This document shows, one piece after another, positions 12,111-24,000 of a stretch of 64,000 bases of DNA (the first letter of the stretch is position 1; the number at the start of each line of letters is the position of its first letter). The notes under the pieces are model-generated. The model saw nothing but the letters and a program-made list of their open reading frames with translations, was not told where the DNA came from and searched no databases. Both the position numbers and the translations under genes were made by a program. The stretch lies in assembly GCA_001414485.1 (NCBI GenBank), contig LLEY01000003.1, positions 124,001 through 188,000 on the forward strand, in the 5' to 3' direction. The DNA is from Calycina herbarum. Taxonomy: Eukaryota; Ascomycota; Leotiomycetes; Helotiales; Pezizellaceae.

Positions 12111-13140
12111 TCAAGGAAACCAAATTTCGCGGATCCTCTCCTCCAATTCGACCTTGCGTGCCGTATACAATACCGTCGACACCGCATCTACCTCCTCCAC
12201 GACTCTGGGGCTACTGCTGTAATGGAACTTGGTGGGATCGAGCTTCAGAGTTTCCAAGTAGCTCGAGGATACTCTTTTGTCGCACGCAGCCATCTCAAAC
12301 GCCATCGAGGTGGTTCTGCTCAGGTCCCAGAGCCTTTGCGTGAACCCTTCTGCAGCCTCTTCGATGAGCAAGGCCGAATACTGCCAGTAGTATCCGTGTT
12401 GTCCTTCTCCCTTTCTCGACCAGCCACCGGGCAACCCACAGCACGATTGGCATCTGCAAGTATAGGTCCAGAAGTAGCTATGTAGCATCTCATGTAGCAA
12501 GGTTCCCCCATAGAAGAGGATCCTTTCTTGCTGTGTTTGGTTTCTGGTGTGCCAGGGAAGTTCAAAGATGTTGATCGTTCCTGTTACATGACCGCCACAT
12601 TTGCGGGTATCCAGATATCCCCGAGTGGAAGGTTGCTCCTCAATTGGTTTTCCTTTACGTCCCCAATCTGGTTCTGAGAGTGGAATGAATCGCAGATTGC
12701 AGAATTTCGGAGGAAGGGCGCCGCCGAAGAGAGCTCTGTTGAAGATACGCTTTATCATCGCAAGAATCTCACCGTCGTCTTTGCCCAGCAACAGAAGACC
12801 TCCTTCACTGAGTCCATCCAAAGGTCCCGCCCACCACTCATCGATCGCCTCCATGATATCTTCGTGTTGAGAAAAGGCATTGAATCGATCGAATAGGCGT
12901 TGATGGAGCTCCCTGTACCGTTCTGGTGTTAGCAACCTACCCCGCACATCCAAGTGGATCATTATTGGAAAGGTCAAGATAGAGAAAGCCATTCTAGGGA
13001 ATAGAGACTCGCCTGGTTGTGTGAGCACCGGGGACTAGTTCTGTCTCCGATGAAATGTCTCTCTGCAAGGTACATTTCCCGTTCAATGGGAATTCTTCGT
13101 GGTCAAAGTATTTGAGAACATTGATGCATTCTTGGGCCAT
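12111..13140 (-). CDS. SprT-like domain metalloprotease-type protein
   Basis: Two exons on the minus strand: 13140-13013 and 12936-12111, 317 aa. The zinc-binding HEMLH sits at about residue 188, preceded by a GTINIFELPWH strand and followed by TCRCQSCCGLPGG with its Cys cluster and QHGYYW, as in fungal SprT-like proteins. SprT/Spartan-type domains act in DNA-protein crosslink repair; this short form lacks recognisable Ubz/PCNA motifs, so its role is open. The intron 12937-13012 has a GCGAGT donor, i.e. a GC-AG intron. With it, the reading ...GAHTTR-LLTPERYREL is continuous from an ATG at 13140. Without it, translation from that ATG stops quickly and the protein would have to start inside the intron (13028). 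Confidence 0.8.
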
Positions 13141-13834
13141 TTTCTCTGAACTCTATCGGTCTGAACATTCGGTGCAACACAAAAACGAAATTACCAACCG
13201 AAGGGGAAAAATACTTCTTCTCAAAGTTAAGTCGGTATTAATACAGCAATGATGTTTCTTGTCGTCGGACTTTTTTTTTCAGACAGAGAACATCTTGGAG
13301 TCATATTCGAGCATTTCAGCATGGAGAAGGAAGGCACCTAGCACCTGTGAATGAACTCGTACCTGCCATATTAAAGAGATGAGAGCCACTCAGCCAAAAG
13401 ATAAAAAAGGTGCAAGTCGTACCTGCCATGATGGAAAATGGAAAGCTTCCAAAAAGTCCGAGCAGGGGTGCTTGGATCTTGGGTAGCGCCTTCCTCGAGA
13501 GTCAGTTTCCATGGAACTTGCAAAGAGTCGGGTCATCTTATTCTCCACTTATTCTTTCGCCCGTTTGGATAAGAAGACTGGATATCTCCTTCGTTTTTGA
13601 CTATACAGCGCCTTACTCTATCAGCATATTTTAGAATTCAGTTGGACTTGAGTTGAAGGACTGGATCATGTTGTCATGGGAGTCATGAACCTCCATCTTT
13701 TAAAGTAGAATATTGGCTCTGATTCTGGAGGGTAACGTTCTCAATTCTATCTCGTTTGGGTGCTATGGGACATTTTTTTCATCACCAAGCATGATTTGGT
13801 ATTTTTATTCGGCTCTGAAATTTCTAAACCTGTC
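13141..13834. other. Intergenic region
   Basis: Between the SprT-like gene (promoter side) and the GNAT gene (3' side). Several overlapping ORFs but none with recognisable motifs. Nothing further seen. Confidence 0.5.
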
Positions 13835-14633
13835 TCATTTCTCCCAAGCGGGATATCCCTTCTCTCTCCATTCATCAAATGTCATCCCTTTGGCAGCAGA
13901 AGGCATCTTGACCATCAGAGGTACCTCGATATCTGTCTCAGTACCGAGGACTTCAGCCTTGTGCACAATCTTTTCTTTGAGCGTCTCAAAACCCATCTTT
14001 GTGTACAGCCCAGCGGCTGATGGCGATGATTCCAAGTAGTAGGGTAGGCTTGACTTCTCCCCAACATTGATCCCCCATTGAACCAGGGCGGCCCCTGCCT
14101 TTCGGCCCTGATGTTTTGGTTCTACGGCGATGACATGGCAGTCTACAAGATGTTAGTGGTGCTCTATTCACAGTCACATTTCTGCACCGAGACAAGCCCA
14201 CTTGAGTGGTAAAACGTAAAAACAAGGATGACTGACATATGTGTCGCCGTCCGCCGAGCATCTTCTCCTTTGCCTCCCAGAGAGGGTTCAAGATCTTCTC
14301 TGCCCGCGCTTTGTATTCTCCGTCCAGCCATGTGATACCAGGGTTCTTGCGTTCTTCCTCGCCGCGTTCCAGGAAGTGTGTGTCGTGGAGACCCATTCCA
14401 ATGATCTCTCCTGTTTCGGAATCCACACATTTGATCGTATGCTGCAGTGTGCTATCGTGCCAGTACTTGAGTGTATGCTCGGTGTGGCCTTTGCGGAACT
14501 CATCGGTTATGCCGCCCGGGAACAGGATCTCGAGCATTAGTTTGGCCATTGGTTCGGCTTCGGACGCGTTGAAGTATACATCGTAAATTTTGGTGATATC
14601 GGGGATCAGCGCTGGAAGGATTACGTTTCCCAT
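13835..14633 (-). CDS. GNAT-family N-acetyltransferase
   Basis: Two exons on the minus strand: 14633-14237 and 14142-13835, 234 aa; intron 14143-14236 is 94 bp (donor GTCAGT, acceptor GTAG). After splicing, the acetyl-CoA binding motif reads CHVIAVEPKHQGRKAGAALV, matching the QxxGxG/A core of GNATs, followed by PYYLESSPSAAGLYTKMGFE, the motif B region. The substrate is unknown; it resembles the broad class of small fungal GNATs, not the ~450-aa siderophore acyltransferases SidF/SidL. It is divergently oriented to the ABC transporter with 853 bp between start codons, so a shared promoter is possible. Confidence 0.85.
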
Positions 14634-15486
14634 GGTGGTCTCGTATTGGGTCTCGTAGTAAGATACAATGTTGTGCTTGAAAGTTGATTTCTATCCCGAA
14701 CGCTGGGTATAGTTGCGTATGGAGTACTTTTTGTGGCTGACTTTTCTTATAATCAAGTGCTACCGGTATTTCTTGTTCATGTGGCAAAGACTGCGAAAAA
14801 TAAGACTACCAAGAGCACCAAGAAGGCCGGAATTTCGGCAGACCCTACAAAGTCAAAGTGCCATGGTGCCTTCGACAGGCGGGAAGCCTGCCGTGAATTG
14901 CGTTACACTGCCAAGTCAGCCAGAGTGGGGAAGCCCCTTTGACATCTTATCTGATTGAAATTTTCACACGCTAATGATCTAATCTGATTGAGTTTTCTCG
15001 CGCTAGCAAGGGTATACGCCCACTTGCCCCACGACAAGCTTCAAGACAACCAACCACTTGCGTTTTCCCCTCCCCATAAATTACCGCAGTTCACCAGTTG
15101 TGCTTTCGTGTCCTATTGGGACACCTTACAGAGAAATGTGGGTTGACATCATGACAGCTGGTTCCTCAAGCAAGTCCGCAGCCGGACTCGTAGACAGACA
15201 CGATCAACATCAGGAATAACCTCCGAGATTCATGTACATTTTAGCAAGGATGCTGTATTATGCCGGCATGCGCTACTTAGGCAGGTTGAATGCCGTGAGC
15301 TTCGTAAATCGTGCTGGTTGTGTTCGCTCCTGGCAACCTACCTACACCACCGATTTCCGTCACAACCACCAACCTGTCGAGGCATCTGTCAATCCGTTAT
15401 TGACTAGATGAGATAGGAGCGAGGAGACGAGTGAAGGAAGAAAAGGATCGGCAGAAGGGCATTCGATTGACGAGGGTCGCTTCAAG
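14634..15486. other. Divergent promoter region (GNAT / ABC transporter)
   Basis: 853 bp between two divergent start codons. It contains a perfect ATCWGATAA match (14947-14955) and two TCTGATTGA direct repeats (about 14951 and 14984). No gene-like ORF. Confidence 0.55.
14947..14955 (-). promoter_or_regulatory. SreA-type GATA site (ATCAGATAA)
   Basis: The plus strand reads TTATCTGAT, i.e. ATCAGATAA on the minus strand, an exact match to the ATCWGATAA consensus of the fungal iron repressor SreA/Urbs1. It lies about 530 bp upstream of the ABC transporter ATG and 314 bp upstream of the GNAT ATG. The motif is short, so function is inference. Confidence 0.4.
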
Positions 15487-18400
15487 ATGGCAGCAGAGAT
15501 TTCGGAAAAAGAAGGTCGCGTTGAAGCTCCTGGCGCTTTCCTATCTACGCCTGTAGACAACAAAGTCCCGGAAAAAGCAGCAAAACCAGAACCTAAAGCA
15601 CAGAAGTCATCGGTTAGTGATACGGCATACCAACACCTCTCAGGTGTGTCACGGGACTTTGAACTGAACTGACAATTTACAAACAGCCCTTCATCTTCAT
15701 TCGACTACTGTTCTATGGCGCAACATGGATCGATATTATCCTCCTCATCGTTGGCATCATCTGCGCCGCCGCCGCCGGTGTACCTTTCCCTCTTATGGCC
15801 ATTCTATTTGGTCAACTTGTCAATGACCTAAATTCAGCCACCTGTGAAGCAGCCCTGTTGGGAAGTTCTGAGCAATACGGACCAGCGATTGATCACAAAG
15901 TGCTCCTTTTGGTTTACATCGCCATTGCTTCATTCGTATTAACATTCGTCTACATCCTTTCATGGAATATTCGTAGTCAGCGCCTTGCCCAGCATTTACG
16001 TGAAAGCTACTTTCAGAGCCTGCTTCGTTTGGAACAATCTTTCTTCGACGAACGTCACGCCGGAGAAGTATCCTCGCGTCTCAATGCCGACATTCAGGCC
16101 GTTCAATCTGGAACTTGCGAGAAGGTCGGTATCTTCATCGCCAGTGTTTCCTTCTTCGTCACGGCCTATGTCGTTGCCTTCATCAAACAATCTAAGCTTG
16201 CTGGAATGCTCATCTCGCTGGTTCCAGCATTCATGCTCGTTTCTTATTTCGGCGGATCATTCTTCCAGAAATTCTCTGCTCGCATGTCGAATTCCATGGC
16301 AGCTGCATCTTCAATCGCTTCCGAGGCTTTATCTCATATTGCAGTGGTGGAGGCTTTTGGTGCTGGACCACGACTAGAGAAGAAATTTGCTAGTCATATG
16401 ATGGTTGCTCGAGACCAAGGTATTCGAAGAGGAGTTGTTGCTGCTTTCCAGGCTGGAATGCTTTATTTTATCGCCTACTCTGCAAATGCCCTGGCATTTT
16501 GGCAAGGTAGTATTATGATTGCCAAGCTGGTAGCTGGAGATGGAGGTGGCGAGACTGTAGGCTCGATTTATACCGTCGTTTTTATTTTGGTAGATGGTAA
16601 GTTGAGATTTAAGATTTGCGATTGGAGACCCGAGAACTAATCCTATCAATAGCTTGCGTTGTTCTTGGTGCTGCCGCACCACTGCTACCACTATTCGGGG
16701 GAGCAGCAGGTGCCTTCACGAAACTCAAGAAAGATATGGATCATAAGTCACTAATTGATGGTACTTCGGATGCTGGACAGAGTCTTGGCCCTGACAGCCC
16801 AGGTACGATTGAGTTTAGAAATGTCACATTTGCTTATCCATCACGACCAGGCGAGCCAGTCCTCCGAAATCTCAACTTGAGTATCCCAGCTGGAAAACAT
16901 ACCGCGATTGTTGGCCAATCCGGAAGTGGAAAGTCAACAATTGCAGGCTTAATGGCTCGTCTGCATGACCCGACTGAGGGGATTGTTGCTTTCGACAACC
17001 AGGACATTCGCGAGCTTAGAATCAAAGACCTACGAGGGTTTATGAGTCTGGTCTCACAAGAACCATCTCTTCTCGATCGCTCAATCTTGGAAAATATCGC
17101 TCTTGGCTTGGTAAACTCTCCAATGCCTTCGCATCAACACCTCAAACATGTACTTCTCGGAGCCAAAATCTCGGAAGTCGCTTCCAGTATCACTGATCTT
17201 ACGACAACCCCCAAAGAACACCAGTTCGGTCCAGATGTCACAGAAATCTTGGAGCTAGTACGAAAATCGGCGGATCTAGCTGACGCCGCAACCTTTATCA
17301 ATAAACTTGAACGTGGTTACGCCACAATGGTTGGTACTGGTGGAAAGATGGTTTCAGGTGGTCAAAGACAGAGAATTGCATTGGCTCGTGCCTTGGTCCG
17401 CGATCCCAAAATCTTGATTTTGGATGAAGCTACCGCCTCCTTGGACTCGTCAAGCGAACAACGAATTCAGAAAGCTATTGATCAGGTTGCAAAAAACAGG
17501 ACGGTTGTTTCCATCGCACATCGTCTTTCGACCATCAAACATGCTGACAATATCGTTGTTTTCAAATCTGGAGAAATCGTTGAGCAAGGTACATATCCCG
17601 AGCTTATGGCTTTGGATGGCGTATTTGCTGGTATGGTTGCTCTTCAATCAATTAGCTCGACCGAAGCAAGCGATGCTTTGTCAAGATCTAGCACCAAGAA
17701 CGACTCTCTGGATATCTCTGAGAAACGCGAAATCATCGACGAGGAAGCTTTGCAATCAGGAGCATCCAGTCCACTTGAACCAATCAAGGAACAGGAAGAA
17801 CCCGCAGAAGTAGCGGATGTAGGTTTGAATGGTGAACAATCTACTGGAGCTGTACTGAAGGGGATGACTTGGTTGGTCAGACCTACGCTTCCATTCATCG
17901 TACTCGCTATGTTCGCTGCAGTCATCGTTGGTTGCACATATACCGCAGCAGGTCTCATTTTCGGAAACACAATTGGGGCCCTCAGTCCTTGTGGCAATAC
18001 CGCGGACCAAATTCAATCTCACGGTCGTTTCTTTGGTGGATTGCTCTTTATGCTCGCCTGTGTTGAATTTCTCGCAAACCTTGCCAGTTGGTCCTCTTTC
18101 GGTCTCGTCGCAGAGAAGCTTCTTTACAGAGTAAGGGTACTGTCATTCCGCTCACTCTTTGAGCAGAGTGTAGAATGGCATCAATCGAGCGATCGAAGTC
18201 CATCAATGCTCCTATCAATCATCACCAAGGACACCGCCGCACTTGGTGGCTTCACTGGATCCGTCATAGGCACGATATTCTCGATTCTAGTCAACTTTTT
18301 GGTTGCTATCATTGTCTCCCATATCATCGCGTGGAAAATAGCTATTGTATGTCTCACCATGGTTCCTTTCTTACTCGGCTCTGGAGTTATGCAATTACGC

Positions 18401-19675
18401 AGTCTCTCGCGATACGAAGAACGCAATGCAGCATCATACGCCAAGTCTATTGGTATCTCTGTTGAAGCTGTCAACTCTATCAAGACCATCGCAACGCTGT
18501 CCATCGAAGACGAAGTTATGGGCACTTACGCCCGAGTTTTGAAATCCTCGCGAGATGAGATGGTTGCTGCCAGCGTATACACCAATATCTGGTTCGCAAT
18601 CTCAATGAGCATCGGATTTTTCGTATATGCCTTTGCTTACTGGTGGGGTTCACATCTGATCATGAAAGGAGAGTACACACAAGAGCAATTCTTGATCGTT
18701 CTCGTCGCCATGCTCGTTAGCGCCCAACTCTGGAGTCAAATGTTCGCTCTCGCACCAGAGGTATCCCGCTCCCGCTCATCCGCATCCCGAATCCACTCTC
18801 TCATCAAAGCCGGATCCAGCGACCAGAATTCCTCCGCCCCTCTAGAGGTCGAATCTCCATCCAAAAACGCCACAGAATCAGATATCGAAGCAACCGCTGA
18901 GGCAATTCCAAAACCTGTCTCTAGTAACCAACGTGGAGTAAGCGTCGCCTTCACAAACGTAGGATTCTCATACCCCAACCGTCCCGGAGTCCCAGTCCTC
19001 CAAGATGTAAATTTCACAATCCAACCCGGTCAATTTTGTGGTCTAGTCGGTCCTTCAGGAGCTGGAAAATCAACTATCATCGGTCTCGTCCAACGAATGT
19101 ATACACCCACCTCCGGCAGTGTGAAAATCGATAATGTCTCCGTCCAAACAAAGTCCTTCCGCGACGACATAGCCGTCGTACCACAAGACAACGCTCTCTT
19201 CAATGCAACTATAAAGTTTAACGTTGGCTTGGGAGCACGACCTGGTGTTGAAGCTACGGATGCAGAGATCGAGGAAGCTTGTAAACTAGCGAACATCCAT
19301 GACACCATCATGTCCCTCCCAGAAGGCTACAACACCGAATGCGGACCAAACGGTTCGCAACTCTCAGGTGGTCAACGACAACGTCTTACCATCGCCAGAG
19401 CTTTAGTTCGAAAACCCAGACTTCTACTACTTGATGAGAGTACCAGTGCATTAGATGCAGAGAGTGAAACCGCACTACAAGAAGGATTGGAGAGAGCAGT
19501 TAAGGGGACGGGAATCACTGTTATTGCGATCACGCATCGATTACATACTGTTCTTAAAGCGGATGTGATATTTGTTGTTGAGGGGGGACTGGTGGTGGAT
19601 AGTGGGAAGCATCATGAGCTTTTGGCGAAGAGTGAGAGTTATAGGGATAATGCTATGTCACAGATGCTTTCGTAA
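15487..19675 (+). CDS. Full-length ABC transporter (ABCB/MDR type), siderophore-locus SitT-like
   Basis: Three exons: 15487-15612, 15687-16596, 16653-19675, giving 1352 aa, the normal size for TMD-NBD-TMD-NBD transporters. A charged cytosolic N-terminus (about 45 aa) leads into the first membrane block. NBD1 has Walker A GQSGSGKST (about residue 432), the signature SGGQRQRIALARA (about 579) and Walker B ILILDEAT. A second membrane block follows, then NBD2 with GPSGAGKST (about 1144), SGGQRQRLTIARA (about 1247) and LLLLDEST. It sits 1.4 kb upstream of, and in tandem with, the NPS6-type NRPS. An ABC exporter is a known neighbour of sidD (sitT in Aspergillus) and of NPS6 homologues, so export of a siderophore or its precursor is the likely job. 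Substrate not proven. Confidence 0.92.
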
Positions 19676-21040
19676 ATGAGCGATGATTGTTTTTGCTAGT
19701 TGTAATTTTATATATAGATATTTGGTTTAGAGGTAGAATATCTTAGGCAAAATAATTTTAAGTGTGCCACTGAGTACTTTTGTTACAGTTATACAGCGAG
19801 CAGCAAAACCCAATTCCCTCGCTTTCCTGCTTCGCTTTCCGGGTGTAACCCTCCCAAATTCTCAATAACCTCACTACCCGCAAATCCCGCAATACCCTCA
19901 ATCAATAACCACCATCTCATCCCGTCCCTACATTTCACATGTTCCTCAAGCCACCTCCCTCATACCCTACTTGATGGACGGACCTCGGCCTTCCCATTCA
20001 TCACTCTCCAATCACCTCACATCCACTTATTCGAAAACTTATGGTGTCATTCCGGAGCGGGGTGGTATGCCAAGGAGGGACGAGAAAAGCCGCATGAGAA
20101 CCCCATATTTCCCACGCCACCCATCTTATCAGATCAAAGCGGGGCCATCTGATTAGATTGAAAAATATGCAACCTCCACCACTAACACGTAATAGACGTC
20201 TTCCGAGACCGGAGGTTACAAGGAAGACAGGGGAGGGTAGAAAATTTTGCCTGTTAGTCGAATGGAGGGGTTAAATCAATGGGATGGGGGAGGACGAATG
20301 AGGTAGGTGGCACTTGTTTTCTTTTTGGTCTGCTTGGGGGATGGTGGATGATGGAAGGCAGAGAGATGAGGAAGGAGATGAAGTTGGAAGGTAGTGAAGA
20401 AGGGCATTAGGAGCGAGAGAGTTCGGAAGAGAGAAACATTGGCTCGTATCTCGTATTCGACATCTAAAATTTGCATCTAAATTCCACTTGGATATTCAGT
20501 AAATTGAAGAATAGCGGGGTACTGTAGGTACGCTCACCTGGTTGCATGTAAAGTAACCATGGCGCCGGAATTTGAAGCCCCATCCCATCAGCATTAAGCA
20601 ATCCTCCTCGTCATAAACAACTAACTCGCTCATTTCCGTGACTATAAATGGTGTGTCAACCTCCACTTCAAAATAAGCGTCTAAAAACAAACAAGGTCCG
20701 GTAAAACCACCTCGGTAGATCACACCCGAATTTGGCTAAGATGGGTTGACGAGGCAGTTATATGCAGGCATATCGAATCCAGACAATCGTCCGGTATTCC
20801 AGAAGGACAGGATCTCACACTTGCTGCCCTGCATCCAAGCTTAAACCTTGGATGGTTGGTGCACCTGATGCAAGCTGCTGTTGGATAAAGATGCTTTGAC
20901 AATCCAGTTTCCCCTAGTTTTTTACGAGCTCCCATGTTCATAGCTGCTGCGAGTTTCCTGCATGTAGCTTGACTGTCAATCCTTTTGAAAAAATATATCC
21001 CAACCATTCTTGTTATTCTTTTGCGAACTTCTAATTCGTC
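19676..21040. other. Promoter/intergenic region between ABC transporter and NRPS
   Basis: 1365 bp with no convincing gene. It holds a perfect ATCWGATAA match (20126-20134) and a one-mismatch relative just downstream (ATCTGATTA near 20148). Short ORFs on both strands lack motifs. Confidence 0.5.
20126..20134 (-). promoter_or_regulatory. SreA-type GATA site (ATCTGATAA)
   Basis: The plus strand reads TTATCAGAT, i.e. ATCTGATAA on the minus strand, an exact ATCWGATAA match about 900 bp upstream of the NRPS ATG and about 450 bp past the ABC stop. It supports, but does not prove, iron repression. Two other exact matches in the window lie in introns (2311-2319, 4273-4281), so the motif alone is weakly specific. 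Confidence 0.35.
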
Positions 21041-24000
21041 ATGCCTTCATTCAACCAAATCGAGATGGACGACCATGAATTGGCGCAATTATGGCAATGG
21101 AACGCCACCATCCCCCCAACAATCGACCGCTGCATACAAGATATCGTCGTAGAGGAGATGGTCAAAAACCCAGAACGACCAGCAGTTCAATCCTGGGACG
21201 GCTCATTAACATACGGAGAACTGGATCGCTTATCTCTACAATTGGCAGTTCAGTTATCAAATCTGGGTGTTGCTGTAGGAACAATTGTACCACTATGTTT
21301 CGAAAAGTCGATGTGGACAGTGGTGGGAGTCCTCGGAATACTTCGAGCAGGCGGAGGATTCGTCCTTACAGATCCCCAACAACCAGAAGCACGTCTACGA
21401 ACAATAAGAACAGAAGTGGACGCCCAAATCGTTTTGACGTCTCAAAAACAAGCAGAGTTGGGCTCAAGAATTGCGCCTACGTCGAAAATCGTGGTTGTCG
21501 GACCTGAACTCCGGAATAGCACAGAGGAATTACAAGCTTCGCAATTACCGTCAGTTCCAGCATCTTCAACCCTTTACGTTATCTTCACCTCAGGTTCAAC
21601 AGGAAAACCCAAGGGCGTAGTTATTTCGCATGAGAACTACACCAGTGGAGCATTACCCAGAGCCGACAAAGTTGGATATAGAGCACACTCGAGGGTGCTG
21701 GATTTCGCCTCATACGCCTTCGATGTCAGCATTGATTGTATGCTGGCCACCCTATCGCAGGGTGGTTGCATTTGTGTACCATCAGACGAGCAACGAGTCA
21801 ACGATCTTCCTGGAGCCATTCGAAGTATGAAGGTCAATATGGCTCATATGACACCCTCAGTAGCCCGCGTACTACCAATCGATATATTATCCTCCTTAGA
21901 AGTTTTGGGTCTTGGTGGAGAATCCATATCTGCTGGAGATGCTGCGATATGGGGCGAGAAAACAAAAGTTGTTATTGCATACGGTCCTTCAGAATGTACA
22001 GTCGGATGCACAATCAACAACAGTATTGCGCCAGGAAGATCATACACGAGCATAGGAAAGGGAGTTGGAGGTCTTACCTGGATTGTTGACCCGGATAATC
22101 ACAACAGTCTCACACCCGTTGGTGCGGTGGGTGAGCTCTTGATTGAGGGTCCTGTCGTGGGTGTGGGTTATATCAACGAGCCCGAGAAAACGAAAGAAGT
22201 CTTCATCGAAGACCCAACATGGCTGACGGCGGGGGCCAAAAACATGCCAGGAAGGACTGGGCGCCTGTACAAGACTGGAGATTTGGTCAAATATGACCCA
22301 GATGGATCTGGTGAGATTGTTTTCGCTGGCCGAAAAGATCGACAGGTGAAGCTACGTGGTCAGCGTGTTGAATTGGCTGAAATTGAACATCATCTGCGGA
22401 GCAGATTACCCGCTGATGCAAGTGTTGCAGCAGAAGTCATCACTCCAGGGGGAAAGGGCAAGGAACCAACTTTGGTTGCATTTATTGCCGAAGCAGGACA
22501 AACGGAATCTGAGGAAAATGACCAAACTGTTTCCTTCTCACCAATACTTCGAAAATCTCTTGCTGAAATGGACGAAGGCCTTGCAACGGAACTTCCCGTG
22601 TACATGGTTCCAGCCGCATACATCCCATTACGACAGATGCCCTCACTTGTTTCTTGCAAGGTTGACCGCAAACGACTGCAAGAACTCGGACTTGCAATGA
22701 CATACCAACAGCTCGCCAAATTCAGGGCCAAGGTAGTCCAAAAACAAGCACTGAAAACAGATATGGAACACGAGTTGCACAGAATATGGACGAAACTATT
22801 TGGCACAGATGTCGAAATAAGTGCCAATAACAACTTCTTTTCTCTAGGGGCAGATTCTCTGAAAGCCATGAAGTTGGTGGCTGTAGCACGAGCAGATGGA
22901 ATCTCTCTGACGGTAGCTGACATTTTTACTCACCCCGTACTTTCACGAATGGCACTGGTTGCTGGACGTGTTAGCACCGACGCAGAACTCGAAATCCCCG
23001 AGTTTTCTCTTTTGGATGCAGGTTGGGAAACAGGAGATGCTTGCGAGCAGGGGGCAAAGCTTTGCAATCTGGATCCATCATCGGTGGAAGATATGTACCC
23101 ATGCACTCCATTGCAAGAGGGGCTCATGGCACTTTCTGCAAAGATCAGCGAGGCCTATGTTGCTCAGAGGGTGGTCGATTTGAAAGATCTCTCAACAGTA
23201 CATTTGCTCAAGGCTGCATTCGAAGCAGTAGCAGTGGAGTGTCCAATCATGCGAACTCGTATTATTCAGGTCCCAGGGCATGGATTGACGCAAGTTGTGG
23301 TCAAGGGAGCGATGCCTTGGTCTTCAAGCAACAATCTGGAAGAATATCTCATACATGACCGAGATCAGTCAATGGAATTAGGCGAACCCCTTGCCCGTTT
23401 CGCTGATGTTATTGACGAGAAGACTAGCAAAGTTCACCTTGTCTTGACAATGCACCATGCATTATATGACGGTTGGTCAATGCCGCTGATCATCGAGCGT
23501 GTCAACAAGGCCTATCACGGCTTGAAAACAGAAGGCCGTACTCCATTCAAAAGCTTCATTAAATATCTTGGTGGTGCAGACCGTGCCGCGTCGGAAGCAT
23601 ACTGGAAGGAGAACATGCGTGGAGCTTCAGGCCACCAATTTCCCGCTTTACCTGCGCCTGGATACCAGACCCAAACGGACTCCCTACTCGAACGCTACGT
23701 TTCTCTTGATGGCTCGTCTACCTCAAGCACCACAATTGCCACCGCTATTCGCGGTGCATGGGCACTTGTGGCTGCGCAATACATCGGGTCTGACGATATA
23801 GTATTCGGAGAGACGCTCACCGGACGTAACGCACCCATCGCGGGAATTGAGGAAATTGAAGGGCCTTTGATCACAACAGTGCCAGTTCGCGTTCGCGTGG
23901 ATCGAGATACCCGCATCTCGGATTTCTTGCAGGACATCCATGACCAATCTATCCTTCGAATTCCTCATGAGCATATAGGGTTACAAAATATTCGACGACT

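Noticed and set aside
12158..12870. Plus-strand ORFs opposite the SprT-like gene
   Set aside because: Shadows of a coding strand with clear HExxH motif; no domain of their own.
13835..14633. GNAT gene as a siderophore acyltransferase (SidF/SidL)
   Set aside because: At 234 aa it is about half the size and lacks the extra N-terminal domain of those enzymes; kept as a general GNAT.
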